A stretch of DNA of 64,000 nt from Adiantum capillus-veneris (Eukaryota > Streptophyta > Polypodiopsida > Polypodiales > Pteridaceae): positions 63,875,753-63,939,752 of the forward strand of contig CM043959.1 in assembly GCA_014529385.2 (NCBI GenBank). The letters run 5' to 3'. Below, in pieces: positions 52,393-63,689 of this stretch (position 1 is the first letter of the stretch; each line of letters opens with the position of its first letter). The notes under the pieces were generated by a model, which was not told the DNA's origin, did not search any database, and saw nothing but the letters and a program-made list of their open reading frames with translations. Made by a program: the position numbers and the translations under genes.

Positions 52393-53547
52393 ATGGACCA
52401 ACCAGTCGAGGATGGTGATGCAAGTGGCTTCACCACCTCACAAAAAATGAAAGCGACATTCAAGAGGAGGAACAGAGATAGCATACTCTCGCCAAGCTCA
52501 TTGCGGGCAGGGAAAACCGTCAGAATCCAAGATGATTTAATGATGGAGAGGGTTCAAGTGATGATTAAATCTGAGCTCAGCTTTATGAGAGATGACATTA
52601 GGAAAGAGATGTACGCAAACGCAGAGAGTTATAAGAATTCTATGTATGCAGATATGAGGAAAGAATTCGATAAAGCGATGCTTGGTAAGCATGATGAGAT
52701 GTATCTATCTGTGAAAGGGGAGATGCAGGCTCTAATGCGGGCAGAAGTGAATGTAATGGAATGTATTATGCAGAAAAAGTTGGATGAGGCAATTGCAAGC
52801 TTTGAATCTTGGAAAACCAATGTGGAAAAGTGCATGAAGGAAAAAGATGCAGTGATTGAAGAGCTTAAAGGGGAACTTGCAGCTTGCAAAATTATGCCCA
52901 AAACGGAAGGGGGAAATCAGCCCTCGATGTTAAAAGAGCTCGAAGATATTAAGGAGTAGGTGAAAACTCTGCGCGAAGGGGAAGAACTAAACTCGAAAGA
53001 GGCTTCCTCATGGGAGGAGCGCCTTTCTAAAACACAGGATAAAGTTGACGAAGTAGAAAAATGGATTGAAGGTGCAAAGAAAGGGAAGACCCGGATGCCA
53101 GAAGCCGCACAGACTTCTACCATCATCAATATGACCATTGAGGAGGAACAAAAGAGGAGGACTAGAGCCCTCCATGTGCGTATTCTTGGTATCAAAGACA
53201 CCGAGAATGTAGAAGACGAAGTGAAGGAACTCTTGCAGCGCATGGGCATCCCGGAACCTATGCACACAGGTGCTTGGAGAGTAGGAAAGAAGGGAGTGGA
53301 TGAGAAGGGAAACGTCAAAGAGAAAGCACTTATTTTGCGTTTCCCGACTTTGGAAACAAGGAAGGAATTCCTGAAGAAGAGGCCAGCACTTAAGAAAACT
53401 GGAATATTTATGGGGGATGACCTTACTTTAGCACAAATAGCACATATGCAAGAGTTGATGCCAGAGATCAAGGCAGCAAGGGGGAAGGGAAAAATTGCCT
53501 TTTATAGAGGAGGGAAAGTAGTGGTTTTGGAAAAACGCACAGCATGA
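52393..53547 (+). pseudogene. LINE B ORF1 (coiled coil and RRM-like RNA-binding protein)
   Basis: ATG 52393 opens 384 codons broken only by TAG at 52957-52959. Residues ~50-190 form a heptad-type coiled coil ('KEMYANAESYKNSMYADMRK', 'DAVIEELKGELAACK'). After the stop comes a basic/acidic linker, then 'RRTRALHVRILGIKDTENVE', 'LQRMGIPEPMHTGAWRVGKK' and 'LRFPTLETRKEFLKK', the pattern of the L1-type ORF1 (transposase_22) RNA-recognition fold. The C-terminal domain is 'MQELMPEIKAARGKGK'. ORF1 proteins trimerise and bind LINE RNA. It ends TGA at 53545-53547, 30 bases before ORF2. Confidence 0.85.
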
Positions 53548-53577
53548 CGGTGCGAGACATATGGGACCACACTCCGG

Positions 53578-56500
53578 ATGGCGGTATGGAATTGTAATGG
53601 ATCATATAGGCTGGATGTGGGTGCCTTTGAGGATAGCTTCAGAGATAGAGACATTGTCTTTTACTCAGAGACACATCAAAAATCTGGACAGTCGATGTGA
53701 CTGGTTATTTATGGGAGAGAGCTTGTCGGCCAGACGCTAGATCCCAACATGGGAGTCGAGGTTCAGGAGGGGTAGCAGTCTTATTCAAGGAGGAGTTGCA
53801 GCCGCTATTACAGATTGTCCGGAGAGATGACCAGGCGAGATACATGTGGGTGAGATTGAGAGCTGAGACAGGTAGATTCTTATACATTGCTATATGTTAC
53901 TTTCCCCCTAGCACATCAGTCTATACCTCACCTAGAGGGCAATCCCCTTTCTCTATACTTGATGATGACATATGGGAGTTCTCTAGAGATGGAGATATCA
54001 TTCTCTTGGGAGACTTTAATGCCAGGACGGCCAACTCCCAAACGGTATTTTATGATACCTTGGAGGAGATGCTTAGAGAGATGGATATATCGGAGATGGG
54101 ACTTGATAGACACTCACAGGATAGAGAGCACACAGAGTATGGGAGATACCTCATGGAGATGACGACTACGCATGGTCTGGCCATACTTAATGGTCTAGAG
54201 ATTTTTCCTTTGTCTTGGGGATTCACATGCTTTCCACACAGACATGGGGCCAGTACGGTGGACTATGTCATGACTTCACCGAGCTTCATCTCTAATATTC
54301 AGGATCTTAGTGTGGGTCTTAGGCCTGTTGGAGTAGCAATGGACCATGCTCTCCTGACTTTTTCAGTCTCTTTCCAGTATAGTGCCTCTTAGACACCACG
54401 GAGGATTGCACACACACGGTATACTTTTACACCAAAGACGGATTCAGTTTATGTGGAAGAAATTTACAAACGGATGTGGGCAGTCGAGCCTGTATATACA
54501 GTGGAAGAGATCACCACTTTATTGACGGAGATCTTGCATGGGGCTGCAGCAGAGGCATACCCACACACTCAACCAGATCAGAGAAGACATTCTGGGAACA
54601 TGCCTCAGAATAGTTGGTATGATGAGGAATGCAGAGAGATGAGAGTTCAGATTCAGAGCGAGCTTATACTTGGAGTCATTACATATAGACAGTCTTAGAT
54701 TGCCCTTCTGCGCTTAGTGCGACGGAAGAAGCGGGCCTTTTTAGCCCAGATGGAATGTGATTTGTATCAGCTCTTTTTGAGTCGAGATTCAAGTGAGGCC
54801 CGGCGTCTCTTCCATGAGCACTCACCTCCTCCAGTGATTACCTCTCCCGAGATTTGGGGTCAGTATGCAGCATCATTATATACAGTACCTCGGCAACCAC
54901 CATTACCAGACCCTCTAGAACCATGTCCAGCCACTAGTACATTCTTTACCACTGAGATGGTGAAGAACGCCATTGACAGGATGAGGACTAGGAGAGCATA
55001 TGATCATGATGGTTTGGTGGCAGAGCACTTGATACATGCTAGAGATTTACTTTTAGAGGTTCTTGCGCGGTTGTTTAACCGTGTCATGTGTGAGGGACTA
55101 CCCGAGTCTCGGAGATTATCTACTATTGTACCTCTCTTCAAGGTAGGGGACCCCACTGTGCCAGGGAACTACCGTACTATTACAATAGGGCACACATTGG
55201 CACGGTTGTATGCATCCATTCTTTGAACAACAACTAAGTAAATGGGCAGAAATTGAGGGCATACGAGCAGCAGGACAAGCTGGATTCAGGAGGGGTTTCT
55301 CCACTTTGGACCATATTCTTACACTCAGAGCCATTATTGAGGAGGGTCGGGCACATGGGAGACGGATGTATTGTTGCTTTGTGGACTTCCGCAAAGCATT
55401 TGACAATGTGCCGAGGGCCAGATTGATGCACAGGCTACTGAAGTTGGGAGTACCCACAGAGATCATATGGGGGATCATGGCTTTATACGGCTCAGTGTGA
55501 CTGGCCAGGTATGCACTCTTGAGGGGATTTCTGACATTGTTCATTCCACTATTGGAGTGAAGCAGGGGTGTCCTTTGTCCCCTACACTTTTTGGTATGTT
55601 TGTAGATGAGGTCTCTAACTACATTGACAGAGAGGGTGACAGAGGCGCTCAGCTAGCAGGGACATGGATCCCTTTATTATTATATGCTTATGATATTGTG
55701 TTGATATCAGAGTCACCAGAGGGCATGCAGAGACAGTTAGATGCATTGCACAACTTTGTAGAGGATAGTGGACTGTCTGTGAACCTTGGTAAAACCAAGG
55801 TTATGGTGTTTAACACCACACCACAGTGGGTCAAGAGATCGGCACCTACACTCGTATTTGGTCAGGACACTGTGGAGTACACAAATGAATATACATATCT
55901 GGGGGTGGTATTCACGGGACCGAGGTTTACTTTGAGGAGAGCAGCAGAGACTAGACTGTCCAGAGCCTATGCGGCATTGGGAGGGCTAGAGAGGATGTGT
56001 TCGCAGGTTCAGTTTCAAGAACCACGAACAAAGCTATGGCTCTTTGATACTTTGGTTGCTTTAGCTATGCTTTATGGGGTCCAAGTTTGGGGACCATGTG
56101 TGAATCATGACAGTTGGAGGAGCATGGAGAGACCCTTAATATTTATGATATCCCGGATGATTAGAGCCAAGGCCTCCATACCACATGCGATTATTCGAGC
56201 GGAGGTAGCCGCCCCTCCTATTGAGATTGAGGCTCTTACTAGATCAGTGTCCTTTATGCACAGTCTATGGGATACACATAGAGGCAGATATACTAGATTG
56301 GCTCTTGAGTCTTCTAGATAGTTAGCGATGCAAGGAGATGCATCATGTTGGTATGCGCAGATGACCTCATGGTTTCAGAGGCATGGTCTCAGCATGGATA
56401 GATTGTCTCCTTTTCAGTATTCCCTAGATGCACCCTCCCTGCCAGTCACACGGACGGAGATCACTAGACTCATTCGGCAGGATCTAATACAGTTGGACAC

Positions 56501-57146
56501 CAGGAGGACATGGGTAGAGACGATGCAGGAGTTGGGCACGAAGATGGCTTTTTACAAAGAGCACCTTCTCCAACTTTCGGGAGATGGGTTTGTGACTCGT
56601 CGGAGCTACATGGACACTCATTTGTCTCATGGTCTGCGATGTGCTATTGGTCAGATTCGCACATCCTCACACCAGCTGGAGACTGAGACGGGTAGATTCA
56701 GAGGGATACCGCCGGAGTCTAGGATATGTCAACTATGCGGTAGAGAGCCAGAGACAGAGCTACACTACATATGCCACTGCACTGTATATTATGAGATACG
56801 AGGGCGTTTCCATTGCTTATTCAGGGAGGGTTTTGGACCCCTAGATAGAGTCATGAGGTATCGGGATCAGAGATGCCTTGGCTTATATCTACTTGAGCTA
56901 CACCGACATAGAGATAGTCTGTTGAGGAGACATGGAGCACGACACTCACACAGAGACAGATCACAGACTTCTTTGGATCGAGGGAGCCAAGAGACCAACC
57001 ACCAGCACAGGGTTGTACCTGCATTCATACGAGAGGCACCCTCATTGACAGGGCGACTGAGCTCGGGAGATCGAGACGACCACGACCGAGACACAGGAGC
57101 ACACTCCATCGACGGAGACTTCAATAGAGGATCAGAGGCATTCTAG
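53578..57146 (+). pseudogene. LINE B ORF2: endonuclease, RT, C-terminal knuckle
   Basis: It starts at ATG 53578 (MAVWNCNGS). Endonuclease: 'WNCNG', 'YSETHQ' (catalytic E), a TGA and shift at ~53697, 'GGVAVLFKEE', 'ILLGDFNART' (D, N), 'GASTVDYVM' and 'AMDHALLTF' (usual S-D-H altered to M-D-H). RT: 'TIVPLFKVGDPTVPGNYRTI', 'AGFRRGFSTLDHILTLRAII', 'CCFVDFRKAFDNVPR', 'GVKQGCPLSPTLFGMFVDE' and 'LLYAYDIVLIS' (first catalytic Asp replaced by Tyr), then 'SVNLGKTKVMVF' and 'YTYLGVVFTG'. C-terminus: CQLCGREPETELHYICHC zinc knuckle (~56730) and an Arg-rich tail. Breaks: TAG 54390, TAG 54696, +1 insertion ~55215, 2-bp insertion ~55495, TAG 56319 (Gln in copy A). No RNase H. Confidence 0.92.
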
Positions 57147-57350
57147 CACGACACCCAGATTGTCATTGAGAGCCTATTCTACATTTTCACATTTCACATT
57201 TCACACTCATTTTCAGTTTTCATTTTTACTTTCAGTACTTTTTGTACTTGTATTTCAGACGTTGTATTAGATTCACCATTTTGTATCTGATGGTCTCATA
57301 GGTCATTTTGGCCTTTTGAAGACGTTAATATATCATTTCATTTCATTTCT

Positions 57351-57831
57351 CTCACACATTCCCCAACATGCCAATTATCTCCTAGGCGTTGCACAGTTCC
57401 GCACTCTGTACACCGGTTCACCATTGTCAAGCACGGTATCATAGCGTCCTAGCCGCGATAAACGCTAGGTGGTGCTCTCACTCCACCTAGTACATGCACT
57501 ATGAGAGCTCTCTGCACCGAGATGACTGTGGAGTCCGGACGGGAGGAGGTGTAGAGGCCACCCTTCTCGGTTCGCGATTTCTCACGTCAACACCTGCTGT
57601 GGGACTGCTGTGGGATTCATACATTGAGCAGGGGGTGCCCCTATCTGTATATTTAGAGGTGCACCCTACCTGCTTGACCCCCGTGCTAAAAAAACCCACA
57701 ACCATGCAATAATTGCATTAATATGCATTTATGCACATTAGTGGCATGTGGGGCCTCAAGGGCCACTGAAGCAGCAGAGAGAGCGTTGGAATCCTCAAAG
57801 TGCAGCAACGCTACTATAAAAAACCTGCAAG
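57351..57831. other. Spacer between LINE B and ELMO exons
   Basis: No protein recognised. If the ELMO gene is intact this would be intron. A stretch of CT-type sequence and 'GCATTAATATGCATTTATGC' near 57715 are the only notable elements. Confidence 0.4.
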
Positions 57832-59083
57832 CAAAGCCAAAAGACACTGCGGGCTTTATGGTATACTGCATTTCCCGATTCTGATTTACATGGCCTTGTC
57901 TCAGAACAGTGGAAGATCATGGGCTGGCAGGGCAGTGATCCATCTACTGATTTCAGGTTTTAAAAGAGTTCACAAAACATTGCTTGTGCTTCAAAATCTT
58001 TACTTCTGTGCGTAGTTGGTGACGAAATCCCCCAGATGCAGTTCGGTGTTTTTCTACTTATCATGTGAAGGTCTACTGGATATCTTACCTGGATATACTG
58101 CGATTTGCAGGGGTGGAGGATTTATTTCTCTTGAGAACTTGCTGTTCTTTGCAAGGAAATTTCCGGTAGGTTCTTTGGTGAAGCTCTAACTGTGCAAATT
58201 CTTTTCTTTATTCCCTTTTCGTGAAAAGGTTGTTGACGATATCCCTCTACTCTTTAGAGAACATTTCAGCAGTTGCTGAGCAAGGAAGGTGGTAGAAGGT
58301 CTACCTGGGAATATCCATTTGCTGTGGCTGGTGTTAACATAACATTTATGCTAATTCAGATGCTGGACCTCCGTGCTGGTCTGATCAGTCCATTATCTCG
58401 CAATTTGGCTTTCTACCAATTGTTGTTTTCCACTGAATGTTAGTCGTGAACTTTACAGATAAGCCACGGTCATGGCTGGGGTGCTCTTTTTTGAAAGTAC
58501 TTCCGCAAAGCTTGTTATGCCAACACTCCAGCTTCATGGAAGGAAATTTCTTACAAGTCTTTTTGTCAAATTGTTCTTACGTTTTTGCAGAAGAGGAGGG
58601 AGCATTTGATCTGCTTTATTGTGTTGCTTTCAAAGTCATGGACACACTGTGGCTTGCAATGCATGCTTCGTACATGGAGTTCAATGTATGCCTCTATACC
58701 CCTGCAACCATTGATCTCTCATTTTTGGTGTCTGATTCTCTATGATGTCTGCTCAATTCTTTTAATTGTTCGGAGTGCATCATGTTAATTAAGGCTGCCA
58801 TCATGCACCTATTTTGTCAGTAGTGTTTTGGGACTCTCTATGACTCATGCCTTAGATTTTTGTTTGATGTGGGTTCGGAATGATCGGATCATGGCAGAGT
58901 GTCAGCAACAAATTATTTCTGCACTTTTGGCAGGTTGTGATGAAGGCAACACGCACACAACTTGAGCAAGAACTAACCATGGAGTCCATTAGTCGGATTG
59001 AGGACATGCCATTGTACACACTTCTTCAAGAGGATTTCATTCACAAAAACTGGCAGAAGGCTTCTCTATCAGCATACTTGTGA
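57832..59083 (+). CDS. ELMO/CED-12 domain protein, 3' half (at least six exons)
   Basis: Exons inferred from homology and GT-AG sites. 57832-57956: 'TLRALWYTAFPDSDLHGLVS', 'EQWKIMGWQGSDPSTDFR'. 58111-58166: 'GGGFISLENLLFFARKFP'. 58258-58378: 'TFQQLLSKEGGRRSTWEYPF', 'AVAGVNITFMLIQMLDLRA'. 58459 to ~58496: 'DKPRSWLGCSFLK'. ~58591-58685: 'GAFDLLYCVAFKVMDTLWLA', 'ASYMEFN'. 58934-59083: 'VVMKATRTQLEQELTMES', 'IEDMPLYTLLQ', ending TGA. These match the ELMO domain of plant ELMO proteins; metazoan ELMO acts with DOCK exchange factors on Rac, while the plant role is less clear. Exon phases agree except between 58496 and 58591, where no phase-correct GT-AG pair is obvious (phase 0 works with an acceptor at 58594-58595, losing a few residues). 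N-terminal exons are not seen; LINE B lies just upstream. Confidence 0.85.
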
Positions 59084-60080
59084 CACCCATAGAATCTCTA
59101 ACTTCTTTGACAATGCATGGGTCCCTTCTCCAACAAATTGTTTGCATTTGGAGTTGGGAACCTGACTAAGTCTCTTGAAATCAATTTGTGTATTGACAAC
59201 CTCAGAAAGTCCGCTTAGTCGGAAACCACTCAGGGTTTGGAGAGGCATGTGCATCTCTTGCTCTTGGTATTGATGAGACTGTTTTCTGCACTATGATTGG
59301 AAGTTATGGGAGACGTGCTCATGATTGCCAAAGGGATTTGCGGCCAAAGGAAGTGGTAATCGCATACCCTTACTAACAACAATACATAACCGAGAGAGTG
59401 GGCATTGACATGGAGATCCACTCCTTGTACAAATGACGTTTCTTGTTTGGTGTTTCATAAAAAGAAATGTAATAAAGCTTACAGGTTCTCATTTTCTGGG
59501 CATAGAAAGCTCAACTGCAGATGTCTGTGACTTGTTGAAGTAAGGATGATTAAACATGAACTGAGCAGGTTTTGATGGAGCATTTGGCGTGCTTGTTCAC
59601 TGAACAAGGCAAGTGGTGATGTTCTTATGGTTTGCAAAATGTTTACTCTTGAGATTGAAGTAATTGCTTATGGTCCCTTGATCTGATCATTTTTGTTGCA
59701 TGCACTAAGGTTGTCCCTAAGTGAGATGCTTCATGTGAAACAAACCGGTTCTTGAGATGTGCACACGAGTTTTTGACATTTTCCATTTCCGGAAAGAGGC
59801 TCTTTCCATTGTTTTCCCCTAGAGTGTTCTAACACATGAGCTCCTTGCTTGGGAGGGACAGCATACCTGCCCCAAACCCCAGCTAGCTAGGTATGCAGTA
59901 CCTCTCTGACAGTGGCGCATGATGTTGCCATTATCCACACCGCGAGAATTATAGTGGGGAATTCGTCTAAAACTTCTTGTGACATGACCGAGCAGAGTAT
60001 GGGTGTTAGAACATGACTTGTAGTCGGTAAAATGGTGCTCGAGTACTCCAAACTTTTATATGGGGATTACAGCCCGACAC
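59084..60080. other. Downstream flank of ELMO gene
   Basis: Probable 3' UTR at first: an AATAAA-containing GTAATAAAGC lies at about 59470. No other gene recognised. Confidence 0.5.
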
Positions 60081-60300
60081 CCCCCCCCCCCCAAAGGGCT
60101 AGAAAAATTCATTTTTCCTAACCGATCAAAATAAGGGGAAACTTGAAATTCTCCCGGTTTTTAGGTCAAAATTTGAAGCTTTTGCCGGTAATTACACTAA
60201 AACTTGTGTAAATTTGCCGGTTTTATTAAAGGCAAGCTCAAAATCTAACCGGGATTTTGTAATTTCAGCCGGTTAAAATACACTAGACCCCGTTTTTCTT
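60081..60300 (-). repeat. Copy of an AT-rich dispersed repeat (inverted relative to 19.4-19.9 kb)
   Basis: The reverse complement gives TTTAGTGTAATTACCGGCAA followed by AAGCTTCAAATTTTG, similar to TTAGTGTAATTCGCGGTAAA and AACCTTCAAATGTAG at 19832-19868. Internally, two 'GCCGGT' blocks flank 'AATTACACTAAAACTTGTGT'. A C12 run begins it. Confidence 0.5.
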
Positions 60301-60304
60301 CTAA

Positions 60305-60309
<5 letters not shown>

Positions 60310-60357
<48 letters not shown>

Positions 60358-60378
60358 AACACACACACACACACACAC
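60310..60378. repeat. Composite C38-A12-(CA)n tract
   Basis: Thirty-eight C, twelve A, then about ten CA units ending CACGTG. It gives a long G-run on the minus strand. Confidence 0.95.
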
Positions 60379-60601
60379 GTGGCATGAGTGCCCGTAACCG
60401 GAAACCATTTTCCAAAACATACACACATCCCTTTCCAGCAATTCTAAACAGGAAATTAGCAAAAGATTAAACATAGTTTTCTCCATATTGATACTATTTT
60501 CGACCAAAATCTAAGTGGAGATTTTCCTTCTCCTTTGAGCTCAACCGATCGTGTTGGATTTCTAACCGGTGCAAGGTTAGGAATGCACACACTTGAATAG
60601 T

Positions 60602-60613
60602 CCCCCCCCCCCA

Positions 60614-60662
<49 letters not shown>
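60602..60662. repeat. Composite C11-A5-(CA)n tract
   Basis: The same order as the tract 290 bp upstream: C run, A run, CA run (about 24 units) and CACGTG. It suggests duplicated units carrying an expandable tract. Confidence 0.95.
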
Positions 60663-60666
<4 letters not shown>

Positions 60667-60739
60667 AGATGTGTAGCCTCCGCTTTTAATTTTGTTTCGT
60701 TTTTTTATTGTGCGGGTGTGTCAAAGTTGTTGAACTCTA

Positions 60740-62150
60740 TATGCTACTGCAACCAAAAAGTATCCAAAACATGCATGAAACATGTCATATGGAGCTCTAT
60801 CCAATACTATGGTGACAAGTTTGTTAGATTGTGATTGGTGCATGGATCTTCAAAACGGTAGGTATCCATAACCTAGACTATTACAAAGAACCTTTGAAGG
60901 AAAAATGAAATCTTAGTTTGTTAGATTGTGATCGGAGCATGGGACTTCAAAACAAGAGGTATCCATAACCGAGACTACCTTCAAAGTACCTTTAAAGGAA
61001 AATGCAATCAAGAGCGTTCAATAATCTTGCAATCACAACCGAGGACAACTCCAAGATATCTTTGGAGTCAGGGTTGTAGGAATGCACACACACAACATGG
61101 AGAAAGAGAAGATTGAGAGTACAAAATACTTGGTGTGTCAATGTACAAAGATAAAGTGCTGCCAAGGGTTTTGGGCATATATACAAGATGGAAAAAAACC
61201 TCCTGATGGAAAAAAAAATTGCTCTAGTGATTTTAGGTGTGTGTACCTACATCACTACCATATCATAGTAGCTGATATGATATTGTAACCCAAAAGTATC
61301 CAAAACACTCACATATTGAGCTCTATCCAATACTATGGTGACTAGTTTGTTAGATTGTGATTGATTCATGAATCTGCAAAATGCTAGGGTTGCAGGAATG
61401 CACACACAACATGGAGAAGGGGAAGCTAACATACAAGTGTATTCTTAGTATCTATGTACAAAGCATATATACAATCCGGGGAAAAACCTCCTAATGAGGG
61501 AAAGAAGTGTCCAACAGTCCTAAGTTTTTTCACATACATCACTACCATATCACGGTAACAAATCACCCACAACAATTCTTACACAATGCGACATGTTATA
61601 TTAAGCTCTATCCTATACTATGGTGACTAGTTTGTTTGATTGTGATTGGTGCATGGATCTTCGAAATGAAAGATATCCATACGTAGACTAATTTCAAAAG
61701 ACCTTTGAATGAAAATGCACTCTAAGAGAGTTCAATAATCTCATAGGCAACACTTGAAGTCGAGGACAACTCCAAGATACTCTTGGAGTTAGGATTGTAG
61801 GAATCTACACACACAACTTGGAGAAGGAGACACTTGAGAACAAAGAACACCCAGTGTATTCTTTATGTAAAATGTACAAAGATAAAGTGAGTTTCGTGCG
61901 TATATACAAGCCGGGAAAAAAACCTCATAATGAGGGAAAAAAGTACTTGAATATTTCTAATTGTTTCCACATACTTCACTGCCATCATATCATGGCAACA
62001 AATTCCCCACGAAGATGATCACACAATTCTTTGTTTTTTTGGTAGGGAAGATAACAAAGTTTCATGACCTATATGATAGTGCAACCGAAAAAGCCTCAAA
62101 AACACTCATGAAGCATGTCATATTGAACTCTATCCAACATTGTGGTGTTG
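60740..62150 (+). repeat. Degenerate tandem repeat family with conserved hairpin
   Basis: The landmark CTCTATCCAATACTATGGTG (or close) occurs at about 60795, 61320, 61609 and 62128. TAGGAATGCACACACA or similar occurs at about 61077, 61393 and 61799. GAGTTCAATAATCT with GGACAACTCCAAGATA occurs at about 61012/61044 and 61727/61765. AAACCTCCTGATG/AAACCTCCTAATGAGG is also repeated (61197, 61486, 61922). Spacing varies (about 290-525 bp), so units have internal deletions. A further partial copy lies at 63040-63105. No protein is encoded. Confidence 0.8.
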
Positions 62151-63215
62151 GTGTTTCAAGAAATTTTTGCCTCGGCACTTACCCCCAAATTCCGCTCGAA
62201 AAGTGGATTTTTAGCCAAATTACAACTTTGAAATTTCGTGTAAAAATTGACAGACTAGGTATATTGTCAGGATTGTAACTTGAGTTGCTAAAGGTGTATG
62301 ATAATTTTGATGATCCAAGATGTTACAGCATGTTATGATTGTGCGAGGGAAGCTTCATTTTGACCCCTTTCTACATCCGAGGTATCTTGCGACCTCGCCA
62401 ATATGGCTAGTCACAAACTTTTCCCACAACAAACTTTTATCTTTGGGAACACTCCAAAGAAGGATCCCATAGAGAAGAACTCCATTGAGAAAATCCTTTT
62501 AGGGGCTGATTATGGACATCCATACACGCATGCATATCCTACCTAAAAGTGCATCTCGATGAAAACTAGTCTAACTTAACATCAATTGCATACATGGTAG
62601 TTTCATGAGTTCATAAAAGGATTTTTGTTTAAAAAAATAACTCCTTGGACTGAGATTGATTAAGGTTAATTGAAATTTGGTAAATAAATGGTTTTACATG
62701 AAAATTGCCGCATTGCCACTTTTACATTCTTTGTTACCTTTGAATTTGATAATGTAGCCCTAATGTTCTGTCTGCACTCCCTTAGATAGTGGACACTTTG
62801 GTTTATTTGGAATGTAAGAAATGTGATGGTTTTTTTAACCAAAGAACTCCCTACCAATCCACTATACCTTGGTCCCATATTTGCAATCAGTTACTGAAAG
62901 ATGCTCTCAGTATCTCTGAAAGATGCTCTCAGTATCTCTGATGCTTATCTTAGGGTGGAGGTCTTGCACTACATGGATCCTTGTACATCATGTTGAAGTC
63001 ATATAACAAAACAAATGCCCCCTCATAACAAAGAAAATGTAGTCTAAGAGAGTTCAATAATCTCACAATCAGCACTTGAGGTGGAGGGCAACTGCAAGAT
63101 ATTATTTGAGAAAAATCAACAAACATCACAAAGAGAGAGGCTCTCTCTTGAGGAGTACCCTCTTGGCTATGGCATACACTGTGGAGGCTCTAGAGGGAGG
63201 GGAGGCCGGGGTGTT
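62151..63215. other. Gene-free stretch
   Basis: No gene recognised. A perfect 22-bp tandem duplication (TGAAAGATGCTCTCAGTATC plus TC) lies at 62895-62938. A partial copy of the 60-62 kb repeat lies at about 63040-63105. Confidence 0.5.
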
Positions 63216-63235
63216 GGGGGGGGGGGGGGGGGGGG
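63216..63235. repeat. Poly(G)20 homopolymer
   Basis: Twenty consecutive G after GGGTGTT. Confidence 0.95.
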
Positions 63236-63645
63236 CTGCTCTACACACGCGTACATACACATGTGTATGTAGGGATATTGTTTCCATCGGTGTCTTGGGA
63301 CTTGTGTCTTGTGGGCTCGTGGGTTGTTGCCATAAGGGCTGATTCACATAGTGTGTTGACTGTGCGTTCACCCCCTATGTGGGGCTATTTTTATGCTGGA
63401 GAGAAATAACTTCCAAGGGTAGCCGTCATGGAACCATGAGTGTCCTCTCCTAGGCTCTATAAAACATGGGTACATAAAAATAGAAAAGGGCGTTGAATTT
63501 TGGGAGTTTTTTTAATGCAAATTTGGGAGAAGAGGTATCAACATGCATAGGGGCAAGGAAGCTCTTGATCTCGGGATCTCTCTTTTGCTCTTGCTCAAGG
63601 TGGAAAGTGGAAGACTTGTTTCCCCTCTCTCGCTCTCTCTCTCTA

Positions 63646-63689
<44 letters not shown>

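Larger units (their letters stand above)
52128..57350 (+). mobile_element. LINE copy B, near full length
   Basis: It starts after a (GT)n tract (52104-52127) that directly follows the tail of LINE A. It has a GC-rich repetitive 5' UTR, ORF1 (52393-53547), ORF2 (53578-57146) and a 3' UTR ending 'GGTCTCATAGGTC', 'GACGTTAATATATCATTTCA' and the tail CATTTCATTTC at about 57350. There is no poly(A). Two-ORF structure, an ORF1 with coiled coil plus RRM-like domain, and an N-terminal endonuclease place it with L1/Tx1-like non-LTR elements. Multiple stops and shifts make it inactive. Confidence 0.9.

Noticed and set aside
63081-63342. Glycine-rich frames around 63.2 kb
   Set aside because: Created by the poly(G) run; no conserved protein context.
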